Source: Panicum virgatum
Lineage: Eukaryota > Streptophyta > Magnoliopsida > Poales > Poaceae
Reading direction: 5' to 3'
Assembly (NCBI RefSeq): GCF_016808335.1
Contig: NC_053138.1
Span: 56,946,951-57,010,950, forward strand
DNA: 64,000 nt
Every line of letters begins with the position of its first letter. Positions within the stretch are counted from its first letter, which is position 1. The position numbers and the translations under genes were made by a program. Shown in pieces: positions 32,370-45,405 of the stretch. The notes below the pieces were generated by a model. That model made no database searches. It was not told the DNA's origin and was given only the letters and a program-made list of their open reading frames with translations.

Positions 32370-35300
32370 ATGGACCGGCAATGGATGTACAAAGCTGACC
32401 GACGTACCAAAGAGTTCATTGATGGCTTGTATTATTTTTTGAATGTCGCCAAGGCAAACAAGCAGAATGGTTTCATATGCTGCCCATGCTTACACTGCTA
32501 GAATAATAAAGATTATTTCTCTAGAACAACCCTTCACAGTCACATTTTCCGTCATGGTTTCATGCCCAAATACTTATGTTGGACCAAACATGGAGAAAAG
32601 GGTGTTATGATAGAAGACAATGAAGAAGTAGATTATGATGATGCTCAAATTTCAATCCATGCTGGATTCGGTGCCTTTAACGATGATACTGCCATGGAAG
32701 AGCCTGAAGCAGATGCTGCAGAAAATGAACCCACCGACGAGCTTGGCAAGGCATTGTGCGGTGAGCGGGAAGATTGTGAGAGTGAAAAAGAGAGGCTAAA
32801 GTTCCAGCAGATGATAGAGAACCATCGCAAGTTGTTGTACCCAGGATGTGAGGATGGGTTGAAGAAGCTTGGCACCACACTGGAGTTGCTGCAATGGAAG
32901 GCAACATATGGTGTATCAGACAAGGGATTTGGTGAATTACTAAAACTTTTGAAAAAAATGCTTCCTAAAGACAATGAATTGCCTAGCACGACGTATGAAG
33001 CGAAACAACTTGTTTTCCCTCTAGGATTGGAGGTGCAGAAGATACATGCATGTCCCAATAACTCAATCCTCTACCAAGGTGATTACGAGAATTTGGATGT
33101 TTGCCCCGTAGTCGGTGCATTGTGTTACAAGATCCAAAAAAATGATCCTGGGGACGTCGAGGGGGAGCGTCCCCGGAAGAGAGTTCCTGCCAAGGTCATG
33201 TGGTACTCGCCTATAATACCACGTCTGAAGCGTTTGTTTAGAAATAAAGATAATACTAAGTTGATGCGATGGCACAAAGAGGAACGCAAGCAAGACTCAA
33301 TGTTGAGACACCCAACGGATGGGTCATAGTGGAGAAAAATTGATAGAACGTACGCTGACTTTGCCTTGGATGCGAGAAACATAAGGTTCGGTTTGAGTAC
33401 GGATGGCATGAATCCTTTCGGTGAGATTAGCAGTGGGCACAACACTTGGCCTGTTACTCTATGCATATACAATCTTCCACCATAGCTATGCAAGAAGCGG
33501 AAATTCATCATGATGCCTATACTTATCCTGGGCCCAAAGCAGCCCGGAAATAACATCGATGTGTACTTAAGACCATTGGTCGAGGAACTATTATTGCTAT
33601 GGCGTAAAGAAGGTGTACGGTTGTGGGACGAATACAAACAAGAGGACTTCAACCTACGAGCAATGTTGTTCGTAACCATCAATGACTAGCCTGCTCTTAG
33701 TAACCTGTCGGGACAATCGAACAAGGGATACAGAGCCTGCACACATTGTTTGGAGGATACCGATAGTATATGGTTGACTCACTGCAGAAAGTGTGTATAC
33801 ATAGGTCATCGTCGGTTTCTTCCCGTCAGACATCAGGTACGAAGGAAAGGCAAGCATTTCAAAAGGGCAGGCGGACCATAGAACAAAACCGAAGCACCGT
33901 ACTGGTAGTGACATCTTGGAAATGGTCAAAGATCTACAAGTAGTATTTGGAAAGGGACCAGGTTGCCAACCTGTTCCGAGCGACAACGGATTGGCACCCA
34001 TGTGGAAGAAGAAGTCTATTTTTTGGGAGCTACCATATTGGGAAGACTTAGATGTTCGCCATGCAATTGATGTGATGCACCTCACAAAGAATCTTTGCAT
34101 CAACCTGATAGGATTCTTGGGAGTGTACAGAAAGAATAAAGATACACTAGAAGCACGTCTGGAATTACAACGAATGGAAGACAGAGATGCCCTACATCCT
34201 GAAAAGTGAGACAGTGGACGATACTATTTAAGTCCCGCCAGCTATACTCTTAGCAAAGAAGAAAAGGAAAGCATGTTTGAATGCTTGAGCAGTGTCAAGG
34301 TTCCATCTGGATACTCATCGAATATAAAAGGAATCCTAAATTTGCAAGAGAAGAAATTGACAAATCTAAAGTCTTACGACTGCCACGTGCTTATGACTGA
34401 ACTTCTTTCCATTGTGCTGCGAGGGATTCTGCCTGAGAATGTGCGGTTAACCATCGTGAAGCTATGTGCCTTCCTCAACGTAATTTCTCAAAAGATAATT
34501 GACCCAGACAATCTGACAAAGCTGCAGAATGATGTGGTACAGTGTCTTGTTGGATTTGAGCTGATATTTCCACCATCATTCTTCAACATTATGACACATC
34601 TTCTAGTGCACCTTGTGAAAGATATTGATATCATCGGATCTGTATTTCTACACAACATATTCCCCTTCGAGAGGTTCATGGGTGTACTAAAGAAATGTGT
34701 TCGTAACTATGCTCGTCCAGAAGGAAGCATCGCCAGTGCATACGGAACAGAGAAGGTTGTTGACTTTTGTGTTGATTTTATTGATGATCTTAAACTAATT
34801 GGGGTCCCTGAATCACGGTATGAGGGGAGACTAAATGGAAAGGGCACACTAGGGAAAAAATCTCATGTCTGCACAGATGATGACTCGTTCAAGAAAGCGC
34901 ATTACGCAGTTCTTCAACAATCATCTTTGGTGGATCCGTATATCGAGTAACATAAGAAGATTCTAACCTCGAAATTCCCAGAAAAGTCTGAGACACATCG
35001 ACACTTTCGGCAGCTGGTTGCGGAGACATCTAATGCATAACATGGATATAGGTGAACAACTGTTCTTGTTGTCTAGGGGACCGTCTTGAAATATCTTAAC
35101 GTACCAAGGGTATGAGATAAATGGGAACACATTTTACACGGCAGCCCAAGATAAAAAAAAGCACAAATCAAAATAATGGTGTGTGTATGGACGCCACAGA
35201 CAGCAATGGAAAAAAGGAGACATTTTACGGTTACATTGAAGAGATATGGGAATTGGATTACGGTCCCAATTTCAAGGTGCCTCTGTTTCGGTGCCAGTGG

Positions 35301-35702
35301 GTGAAGCTGACTGGAGTAACAAAAGATCAGTACGGTATGACAATAATTGATCTTAACAATCATGGGTACAGAGATGAGCCATTCGTCCTAGCCTAGGATG
35401 TTTCTCAGGTTTTCTACGTTAAGGACATGTCTAGCAAGCCAAAGAAGGGGATCAACAAACAAACCGATGAGCCAAAGCAACACATAGTCCTTTCAGGTAA
35501 AAGAAATATTGTTGGAGTCGAGGACATGACAGACTTGTCAGAGGACTATAATAACTTTGCTGACATTCCACCTTTCACAATCAATGCTGATCCATGCATC
35601 CTGCAGGCCAATGAGGATGCTCCATACTTGCGCCGTGATCATAATCAAGGGACATTTGTGAAGAGGAAGTCTATTATCGTACCAGTATCTGCTGATCCTT
35701 GA
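32370..35702 (+). pseudogene. CACTA transposase gene (TnpD / tnp2 type), decayed
   Basis: Starts at an ATG right after a splice-acceptor-like AATGCAG. The N-terminal transposase-associated domain (WMYKADRRTKEFI...CCPCLHC...HIFRHGF) spans about 32370-32600. Acidic linker sequence follows. The transposase core (Transposase_21 type) has LDARNIRFGLSTDGMNPFGE (33366-33425) and LILGPKQPGNNIDVYL near 33522. Downstream are the DUF4218-like part (MTHLLVHLVKDI...FPFERFMGVLKK, 34590-34700) and the DUF4216-like end (FYGYIEEIWELDYG, from 35223). Stops occur near 32500, 33328, 33485, 33687, 34207, 34948 and 35393, and frame changes are needed near 33880 and around 35100. The protein would cut and join the element ends in the nucleus. 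This copy cannot make it. Confidence 0.88.
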
Positions 35703-36320
35703 TGTATTAGAATCATTATGTAATATTTCATAAACATGTGATGGAGAATTTGAATATTTTGATTATATATGTGATGCATCAATTTCTATAAACATATAGT
35801 TTTAATATATGTGATGCATCAATTTATCTTAAAATAAATATGTATTTGTAGGGTTAGTACCCTTTTTGTATATTTTTATTTATATTTATTTATGAAACAT
35901 ATAACTACAAACTCTAACTAACACATTCAAACTCACTCACAAAATTAACAAACACATTGACTAGCACATGAAAAGTCTAAGTTATATGTACTACTCACTT
36001 TTTCAATGTTAATGTGTTGAAGAAACTCATTTTCGAAAACCAATAGTTTGAAATAATTATTTTTATCTAATACATATTTGCATGGTAAAAATAGAAATTA
36101 TAGTATGCATAAAGTTATATATATCAAGGATCCAAATAATTTAAATACAATTCAATAATTTTTGTGTACATGTCAAGAATAAATAAGGCCAGGAACTTTA
36201 TTTAAATATTTTTGGAACTCTAATTTATTTTTTACACAATTAACAACTACTATCTAATTTTAAAAAGGCAAATAAAAATAGAAAGAAAAAAAAGAAACAA
36301 TTCAAGAACCCAAAAGTTTT
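35703..36320. other. AT-rich spacer between the two CACTA genes
   Basis: No ORF. It holds a short repeat TATGTGATGCATCAATTT twice (35766-35825). It probably is the 3' end of the transposase transcript. Confidence 0.5.
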
Positions 36321-36329
36321 GGCGCCACG

Positions 36330-36600
36330 GGCCCCCATTTGTCCCGGGTGGTAGATCCACCCGGAACTAAAAGTGGGCCGCAGGCGCATTTTCGCCGCAG
36401 CCCGCCAAAAGCCAACCTTGGTCTCGGGTTGTGGAACGACCCGACCCGGGACCAAAGGGTCTTTGGTCCCGGGTCGTGGCTCCACCCGGGACCAAAGGGG
36501 GTGGCCTTTGGTCCCGGTGGTCCCGGGTGGTGGCTGGAACCAGGACCAAAGGCCTCCTATATATCCCGGCGCCCCCTCTCCCCCTCCTCAACACTTGCAG
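36330..36600 (+). promoter_or_regulatory. Second, internal array of CACTA subterminal motifs with a promoter
   Basis: The motifs TTTGTCCCGGGTGG, GGGACCAAAGG and CTTTGGTCCCGG occur in direct and inverted order, as at the left end of the element but with a CCACCCGGGACC core. They are followed by CCTATATATCCCGG at 36555-36568, like the GGTATATCCCC after the left-end array. A GC-rich leader region (36600-37080) comes next. It probably drives the second gene, or it is the buried left end of another CACTA element. Confidence 0.6.
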
Positions 36601-37160
36601 TTCTTGATTGATCCGCCGCCTACTCGCCGTCGTCGTGCCCTACCCCGAGCGCCGCCGTTGTCCCCGTCCCCGCCCCGAGCGACGCCGCATCGTCCCCGGC
36701 CCGTCATCACGAAGCGCCGCCGCCGCCGCCTCGACCACGCACACGCGCCACCGTTGTCCCCTCGCGCGGCCCCGGTGCACCGCGCCACCGTCCGTCGGGC
36801 CTGACAGCACGCGCTGCCCCCCTCGCTCCTTGAGGCACGCCTTCATCGAGCACGGGCCCGGCCGCTCCACCGCGCCGTCGTCCTGCCCCGAGCGCCGCGC
36901 CGCCGCGTCGTGCTGCCCCAAGTGCCGCCGCCACCGTGCGTCCTCGACGTCCCCGCCCCGAGCACCGCCCCTCGTCCGCCGTCCTCCTCGCTGTGAGCCA
37001 CCAGGCCCAGACCCCTCTACCCATGCCGGCATTGCAGGCCGACGGGCGGCGGCCCCGTGCAGGGCACCAATTTGATGCACATGTTAGGTTCAAATTTGAG
37101 GGCAATCATTTTTTTTATTCAGTTTGTTTACTGCATTATATTGTTTGTAATTCAAGTTAA
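36601..37160 (+). other. GC-rich leader of the second CACTA gene
   Basis: Arg/Pro/Ala-rich ORFs of up to 155 codons in several frames (for example 36608-37075) follow the internal promoter. None resembles a known domain. The sequence shifts at once to AT-rich repeats at about 37090, so it may be a non-coding first exon. Confidence 0.4.
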
Positions 37161-37282
37161 TTTGTTGTGATTAACATTAATTTGATTAATGCATTAATAT
37201 GTCTGAAATTTAACCTCAATTTGGATGTATTTAGATGGAAATTTACTTAGAAATGTAGATGGAAATTTAGATGGAAATTTTG

Positions 37283-38110
37283 ATTCTTAGAATTTTGGAT
37301 CCTTAGAAATTTAGTATGCAAATTTAGTTTGGAAATTTAGATGGAAATTTAGTTTGGAAAATTAGTTGGAAATTTAGATAGAAATTTTGATCCTTGGAAT
37401 TTTGGATCCATAGAAATTTAGTATGAAAGTTTAGTTTGGAAATTTAGATGTTAATTTAGTTTGAAAAATTAGTTGGAAATTTAGATAGAAATTTAGATGG
37501 AATTTTTGATCCGGTGAATTTTGGATCCTTGGAAATTTAGTATGGAAGTTTAGTTTGGAAATTTAGATGGAAATTTAGTTTGGAAAATTAGTTGGAAATT
37601 TAGATAGAAATTTCGATGGAAATTTTGATCCTTGGAATTTTAGATCCTTAGAAATTAGTATGCAAATTTACTTTGGAAATTTAGATGGAAATTTAGTTTG
37701 GAAAATTAGTTGGAAATTTAGATAGAAATTTAGATGGAATTTTTTATCCTTGGAATTTTGGATCCTTAGAAATTAGTATGCAAATTTACTTTGGAAATTT
37801 AGATGAATATTTAGTTTGGACAATTAGTTGGAAATTTAGATAGAAATTAAGATGGAATTTTTTATCCTTGGAATTTTGGATCCTTAGAAATTAGTATGCA
37901 AATTTACTTTGGAAATTTAGATGGAAATTTAGTTTGGAAAATTAGTTGGAAATTAAGATAGGAAATAAGATGGAATTTTTTATCCTTGGAATTTTGGATC
38001 CTTAGAAATTAGTATGCAAATTTACTTTCGAAATTTAGATGGTAATTTAGTTTAAAATTTAGTTTGAAATGTATTGGAATTTTAGTTTCAAATTTAGATG
38101 GAAATTAAGT
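37283..38110. repeat. Minisatellite of about 118 bp, seven units, in a CACTA intron
   Basis: The marker GGATCC(T/A)T recurs at 37297, 37404, 37523, 37642 (as AGATCC), 37760, 37878 and 37996. The spacings are 107, 119, 119, 118, 118 and 118 bp. Each unit is itself built of short pieces such as GGAAATTTAGAT and GGAAAATTAGTT of about 12 bp. It lies just before the start codon of the second gene (38166). Confidence 0.85.
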
Positions 38111-38165
38111 TGGATACTTACTTTAATTTGATCAAAATAATTTGTATATTCAATGGTTTGTTAAG

Positions 38166-41100
38166 ATGGACTCGCGACGTGACGAGATGGATGATGAGCA
38201 ATTCTTAATGGACATGATTGCATCCGATAGCGCGGCCGCGGCTCCTCATGCCGACGACGGACATATACCTCAATATGTCCGGTGGCGAGGAAATTGATCA
38301 AAATACAGCTGCTGCTGACCAGGAAGCAAACGTATATACCTGAACATCGATCCTTGTGTTCTAAGTCGTACTTACAATGAGTCATAACCATGAATATATA
38401 TTTATTTTTTTTGAAGCCATCTGGATCATCAAGTCAGCAGACAAAAAAATGAAGCGAGGCCCGACCAAGAAATTGGAAGGGCGATTTATCATAACAGAAG
38501 TGGCTCCAGATGGCGAACCAATCGCTCCAGAAGCAGCCGCAAAGAAATACGTTAGGCAATGTGGTTGTCTTGCTCGGGACCACATCCCTATCAGCTTTGG
38601 GTTATGGAAGGCTAACAATCCAAGTGAGCAAAGGGATGCGGTGCCTGAAAGAGAAAAGAAGTGGCTCTGACGGGAGCTGAAGAAGAACTTCACGGTTCCG
38701 GATGAATCAGAAGAAGCAGCTAAGCGCCGGACCCTGAGCAAGATGGCCGAACAACTTCAGACCTTTAAGAAGAATTTGACAAAGAATTATATCATGAAAG
38801 GGAAAACGCCAGAGTTCACTGGAGACCTTGCAAAGCAGAAGGACCACTGGAATGCCTTTGTGGCATATAAGTCTTCAGAGCTTGGGTTTCGGAACGTGGA
38901 AAAGGCCAAGGAAAATGCCTCCAAAAAAGTATATCATCACACTCTAGGGCAAGGTGGGTACAAGATGGCAAAACCAAAATGGGAGAAGATGGAGCAGGAT
39001 TTGATTGACAAAGATATCACGCCTGCGACCATCACCTGGCCTGAACGTTCAAAGAACTGGTACTATGCTTATGGTGGAACATTGGACCCAGAGACGGGTG
39101 AGTGCATCTTTGGCCAAAAAATTCAGCAGGTGGCCCGCAGACTACAGGAGGCCATACAAGAAGTTAGCCAAGGCACATTCCAGTACGATAGAGAAAAGAA
39201 CGAACTGACATACGCCCTTCAGAACCCAGAACATCTGGGGCGTACAAGGGGCAAGGGAGTGGTTGCATGGAAATATGGCTTCAGAGATTACATCGAAACA
39301 TATAGAAGCCGGGATAGAACGAAGAACGAGGAGCGCCTGCACTTGCGAAGGCTAGAGGAATATCTCCTCTCACAAGATGAAAGAATGGCGGAAGAGGTTA
39401 AACGCCAGGTGGCCTTAGCAATGAGCCAGCAGCAGCAACAGCAAGCGGAGCCTGCAGAGCCTATTGTCGATGTGGCCGGCCTATCTCAATGTAAAAGCAG
39501 CTGCACCTCCACGGGCCTCCTTGCCGATACGGGAATCATTGCTGTTGATACGATGGCCGAGCAGCACTATCCAGTGGATGAGATCACCCAGCGGACACCT
39601 TGTGCGCTTCAAACTTGCAGTAAGAACTTAAGGTTCACGGTAGCATATGTGACAGTCCAGGTTTTATGGTCTAAAAACACCCCTTTAAAATAAAGCTTTT
39701 ATGTTTATTTAAAAATTTAAACCATGATTTCCAGAGCAAGGGTATTTTTATTATTTTGGAAAAATGCAAAGTCCTTTTTACAAAATAGTTTTGCAAAAGG
39801 CAAAAATTTAAAAATTTATGAGGGTTAAAATTCATATTTTGTTTTTCACTTTTACGCTCATAAAAAGATGTATTTATACTTAAAACTACCCTTGCAATTT
39901 TAAAAATAAAGTTGTGTTCTTTTGCATTTTAAAAGATTTGACGGATTTGAAAATATTTCAAAATCCTTTGATCTAGAGAAAATTTGCACAACATGAAAGT
40001 TGTAGGTCTTGAAAAACTTAACAACTTTCATTTTGGGCACTTTTTCATTTGAGCCCTAGTTCCGCGAAAAATTTTCATTTTTAGATAGCCCCCTGAACTT
40101 TTCTCTTTTTACAAAATAGTCCCCATCTTCTTCTCTTACCTCCAGCCCACTGGTTTTGCACAGCGCCGCCGCCGCAGCCGTTTCCCCACCGCGGGAAGCC
40201 GACCCCGCTCCTATTTGGCACCTCCACCGCCTCCACGCGTCGCCCTTAAGCACCCCAACCCTACCCCACCGCCTCCGCTGGCTCTCAGCATGCGCGCCAC
40301 GCCGCTCACCCACGCCACCTCGCCGGCCCGCCGTGGTTCTGCCTCGCCGCCGCCGGATTCATTCCCGTGATGCACCTATCCTCTCCAGGAACGCTCCCTC
40401 ATGCTCATCTCCTCCCCTTCAGGCTATAAATAGCCCCGTCCATCTCCAGTTCCGGCGAACCTTCGCCACTCCTTCTCCTCCAACTCTGGTGAACCCCCTG
40501 ACCACCGTAGATATGCCGCTCTGGACCCGCTCCACTCACCCCAACCTCCCTTTTAGCTTCGCTGAACATCTGTGAAGCCCATCTGCACCTTCTCGCCGCT
40601 CTTCCCGCACCAGAACTCGCCACCGACGAGTGCCATCGCCGCCGACGAGTCATTCCCGACCATGCCAGACCACCCCGACCCCTCCACCAGGTCTACCTTG
40701 CACCCCTCATGCTTCCTCCCTACTCTCCTCTCGCCGCCGGCGACCCACGCCGTCGGGATCGGCCGGACCCCCCCTCCCCTGCCGTCGGCCATGGGTCAAG
40801 GACCCAATTGCTTTGTTTATTTTCTTACCAGGGTCTTTTCTGCAAAGTTTCAAATCCTTTTTCAATGAACTTTGAAAAATCCTAGAAAATGTAGACAAAT
40901 CAGAAAAATACCAAATTAATTTTGTTGTGTTCTTCTCAACTAGATCTATAACTTTGGTTACTAAAGTTTGTATGAAACTTTATATTGTGTGCTCTAGTTT
41001 AATTGTTAGCAAATGGGTGATTTACTTATATCTTTTCAACCATAGCTTTGTTATGCTTGATTTTTGAAACCTAGCATCCTTCCGACATGTATAGTCTTGT

Positions 41101-44100
41101 GTGAAATTTGTGGTCCAAATGCATGATTTTTGCTCGTTATTTCATGTGTTTTGTTTGATTTCAACATATACATTTGTTTATTTTGTTAAAGCATGTTTTT
41201 ATTGTTTTCTTAGGGTTGTATTTTTATCATGCGTTGTTCTGACCATAAATAGTTTATGATAAATTTTGGGAGAATTTTTGTACTGTCTAGCTTGAGTTTT
41301 TGATTTATTCTTGAGTTCTAGGGTTAATTCATAAATGCTAGTTCCTATTCATAAAAAATTATGAAAATATTCTTGAGAGCTACTGCTGAATAGTATGTCA
41401 TATCCATGAAATTTCAATCTCTAGTTATGTCTGCAACTTGACCTATAAATAGATCTTGTTGTGCTAGTGTTGTATTGTTAAAGTAAACTTCATGTTTGAA
41501 CTTGATTCATATACATGTTCTTTCCTTTTGAATTTTGAGTTTATGTTTGAGTTAGAATCTTAATTGTTGAAATTCTTTGAATTCAAATTCTAAATTTGAA
41601 TTCAACCCACCCCATGTTCCTGAATAGAATTACCCTTTCTTTCTTTTGACTTCAAACCATGTTTCTATGTGTAGCTAATTTTGTTATTTTATGGAACTCC
41701 TTATGTTTACTTTTACTCTATAAACGATTACCCAGTAAAGTAACACTTTTAAGCTCGGTCTTAAGTGTTTACTTTATTAGATAACAACTTTTTAGTGAAG
41801 GAAAGCTATACTTAAGCACTTCACTAATTTCGAGTACTGCATTGCATATAGAAACAATATCGTTAGTCGACGAAATGTACGAACTATTCTAGGAACCAGA
41901 CGGGGATATTTTTGAAGATCAAGTCAACGTTACGGAAGACGAAGACCTGAACGTGAACCTGAAATCAGAGAAGTGTCTACATGAAGTCCAACCAAAATCG
42001 TGGAATTAACTGAAGTCCCGAACTTCAATTCGGAAGAACCAAAAGCTAATAACTTTAGCAAAGTCACTAAAGGCAAGCCCCTGTGCATAATCCTATTATT
42101 TTATGCAATTTATTACTATTTGTTTGTGCATTTAAGTTATTGGAGTTGATTGAAAATCTTAGATGCATAATCCTAGATACCTATTGTTTGAACACTAGAA
42201 ACAGAGTTCGCATATATGCTATGCTAATAGGACCGGTAAAAGTCGAGTAATTGCTTGTCACTCGCGAGCTTCATAGGAGTTGATTGTTTACTTTCTGCAA
42301 TCACTCTAAGGACCATGGACGGATTTGGTTACAAGCTTCATATTAAAATCCGTCTGTGTTGATAAACTTGTTAAGGCCGCAGTGTGTGGTAGTGTTGGTT
42401 AAGCGTTTGAAAGTACTAGCCACATGCCGTGAGTTATGGGTAAGCGGCAAGCCTAATAACTGATCGGCCCGCCAAATGGACATACACCCCCACTCTCTTT
42501 TAGAGATAGGAAGAAAATAAAATGAAAGATAAGTTATGTTGCGCAACACAAAAACAACCACGGCTGCAGAGAGGGTCGGGCTCGCTGTAGTCGGGGAGAG
42601 TGGCCCTGTCCATGAACCAGAATGAGAAGCAAACGGTTGCTTGGGAGTGACTCATCGGTACTCCAAGCATGTGTGTTAGGTTTTACCTTGCATGGATTGA
42701 AATTCGATTCGAAATATTTCGCCTCTCATGGATATTGAGACTGCTTAATCTCTTTGCCACATAGAGTAAGAACTGGAACAAAGATGATACTCAATCTTGT
42801 TGGATGCAAATAATTTCTCCTACCATGTTTGTATAGATAGGTGCAAATCTAGAATGGTTAATCCAACTAGAATCTGAAATCTAAAACTTGGAATTAAGGA
42901 CATACTATTTATTGTTTTTCAGCAAAAGAAACCCCAGAGCCTTCACAAGCTTTGCATGTCTAGCTAAAGGGATATTATATACCCTTAGTTGGGTCAGCCT
43001 TGCTGAGTATTAGTATACTCAGTCTTGCTGGTGACTTTGTTTTCAGGTAATCTTGGGAATACGTGGTGAGATTGACGTCATGTACGGGCTTCATCATGAT
43101 GTCATCACTAGTTATCGTTTTCTTTCTGCTGTTTATAAACTCTGAAGAACTTATCTACTTTCAAATTTCTAAGGTACCCTATTTAAACTCTCAAACTCAA
43201 TTTGGAATAACATTTACTATTAAAGTTTGTATTGTAATCTCTGGGCTCACCTTCGAGTGAGGTATGTTGTTTCGATCCAAAATACAGTTTACCCGATAAA
43301 CTATTAAATTTCTCTGTTTGAAGTGCGTGTTAACCATTTTAGTACTAATATTGATGGTTAGCGCACTTAAGCCGGATTAATTTTAGCGGTTCTGCCACAG
43401 CGTACGGTTCCACCATGCCATGCACACTAGGCGAGGTGTACCATGGGTAGGAGATCCCGGCTGGATACGCTAAAGTTGGGGTCGAGGAGGTGTGCAATGA
43501 CCGGAAGAATCTCGAGCTCGATATTCCTGGAGGTGACGGGGAGACAACACTAGCAGACGCCGTTCATGGTTACATCCTATGGGACAAGCGGTACATCATC
43601 CTCAATCCTACCGATCAGGGATCAAGGCCGGCATCGCCGCAACACGCTCGTCGTTCACCTCCTCCGCCACCATCTCCGGAACCTGCCCCAGAACACTCTG
43701 CTATTGAGCCGCCATCTCCTAGGCAGCCGTTGACTACTCCTGCTGAGCCGCCATCTCCTGGCTCACTTCCTCCGCCACCGCCAAAGAAGCAAAAAAAGAC
43801 GGAGCCAGAGAATAAGGATAAACCACTGGACCCTTCAAAATTAAATTTTTTTATTGGAATGAAGGAATCGAATAGAAGAAAGTTCATTGAGAAACCGCCG
43901 CTTTCGAACTACGACAGCTCGATTAAGAAATCATACGACAAGAGACAGTCAGGGTCGTCATCGCCCGGTGTTCCACAGCTCGGGGCCCAACAGAAACAAT
44001 CAATAGAACCGCTAGTTGTTCTAAACTAGGAACAACAAGGCTTTCTGGGGTTCTTGCAATCAGCAAAGCTCACTACTAATCAGATAACAGGGGCTTCAAA

Positions 44101-45405
44101 TCAAGATCTGGATCCGCTGAAAGAGTATCTGATAGCTCCAGTGGTCAAATGGCACTATAAGGAGGGCACCAGCCTTGTCCCCCCATATATTGTGCAGTTA
44201 CTTCCAACGCAAATGCGAAGGCTACATAACTTGTACATGAAGGTGATGAGAGAATGCAACTTCATGCAGGGCGCAAAGATTGGAGATGAAGATTTTTTTC
44301 GTGGAGAGGCCATCATATGGATTGATTGGGAAGAAGTGTACCAATTATACCATCAGGACGCCCTTGACATCTCTATGGTCGCTTTGTGGCTTCTGTAAGT
44401 GTGTTCTTTAAATCTTGTTCATTACCATATATAACTAACGATGGAGGTTCCTTACTTCATTTTGTATCGCGTAGGATGGAGATTCAAACATGCCGGAAAA
44501 AAGGGGTATTATCACATCGGCTTTGTCGACCCACATGTTGTGAATTGCAAGAATCTCCAGAGCAATCATGCAGAAACATTCAAAAACTTGTACAAGTACC
44601 TAACCATTCAACATTACAAGAGTCTCATTCTATTTCCGTACAACTTTGCGTAAGTCTTTTCTGCCATGTAACTATTTTAGTTTTGTATAACTGAATTTTA
44701 TTAACCGTACATGAAATTTTGCAGAGATCACTGGATACTAGTTGTCATATTTTTGGACTTGAGCTTAGCAGTTGTTAAGGACTCTTTGCGGAGAGATCCA
44801 GACCAATACAAAGACATGAGCGACATGTTGAACAAGTAATTAATTCTTCTCATACCACCTCAATCACCATTGCTTTTGAAACCAACTATCTTTAATTATT
44901 CGTTTGGGTTCATGTCCAGGGTTTGGAAGAAATTCGTTCGAAATCATAGTGGCAACTAAAATAGAAGAAAAACTTTCTGGTACGGATGGGATTCTACTTT
45001 ATTTGCATGTTCCATATCCTTTAATATATATGTATACATTGATAGCTAATTACTTCATTTATTTCTCTTAAAGTGTCGGAGGCAGGCGCAAGGAACTAAT
45101 TTATGCGCATACTATGTCATAGAGAATATCTATGGCCCGGTATGTCCTCAAAAGACCGAAAGCGACTGGGAGAAGGAAGTAAGTAAAAAACTTTATTATA
45201 GTTGCATGCAATTCATTTTGTAATATTCTAATCAATATTTTCATTTTACCACAGGTTTATCAAATGCATGACTCACTCATACCAGAGGAAAGGATCCTGG
45301 CGATTCAAGAAGCTTTGATCGGATTTATTGTTCGCGAGGTCCTCGACCCCGGCAGGAGAATTCTACTATGATGGCGTGTCAAACATAGATAATAGGAGTA
45401 AATAT
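38166..45405 (+). pseudogene. Second CACTA gene: plant transposase (Ptta/En/Spm type) with Ulp1-type C-terminus, split by a solo LTR
   Basis: ATG at 38166 opens MDSRRDEMDDEQFLMDMIAS; frame changes occur near 38265 and 38445. The main part (38448-39647) reads KRGPTKKLEGRF...CGCLARDHIPISFG and, in the frame from 38743, DHWNAFVAYK...NWYYAYGG, typical of Transposase_24-like CACTA proteins. After the solo LTR the frame resumes at 43400 (GEVYHG), then a Pro-rich hinge. The Ulp1-like protease follows in exons: ECNFMQGAKIGDEDFF to 44396 (GTAAGT), 44475-44650, 44725-44835 with DHWILVVIFLDL (catalytic His and an Asp-containing region), 45075-45178 with GTNLCAYYVIENI (catalytic Cys) and 45256-45371. Ulp1 enzymes cut SUMO. 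Several stops (38668, 44028) and frameshifts make this copy dead. Confidence 0.82.
39648..43399 (+). mobile_element. Solo LTR of 3.75 kb inside the second CACTA gene
   Basis: Starts TGTGACAGTCCAGG and ends GGTTCTGCCACA, TG...CA. The 5-bp flanks are GCATA (39643-39647) and GCGTA (43400-43404), one mismatch. The reading frame of the CACTA gene (FTVA then a GS-type continuation) joins across it exactly when one flank copy is counted. A TATA box CTATAAATAGCC at 40425-40436 shows plus-strand orientation, with a GC-rich region (40140-40800) around it. There is no internal retrotransposon sequence, so an LTR-LTR recombination removed the rest. The one changed flank base shows it is not very recent. 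It is probably Ty3/gypsy by length. Confidence 0.88.

Noticed and set aside
37283..38110. CRISPR-like regular repeat array
   Set aside because: Units are contiguous 118-bp tandem copies without unique spacers, in a plant transposon.
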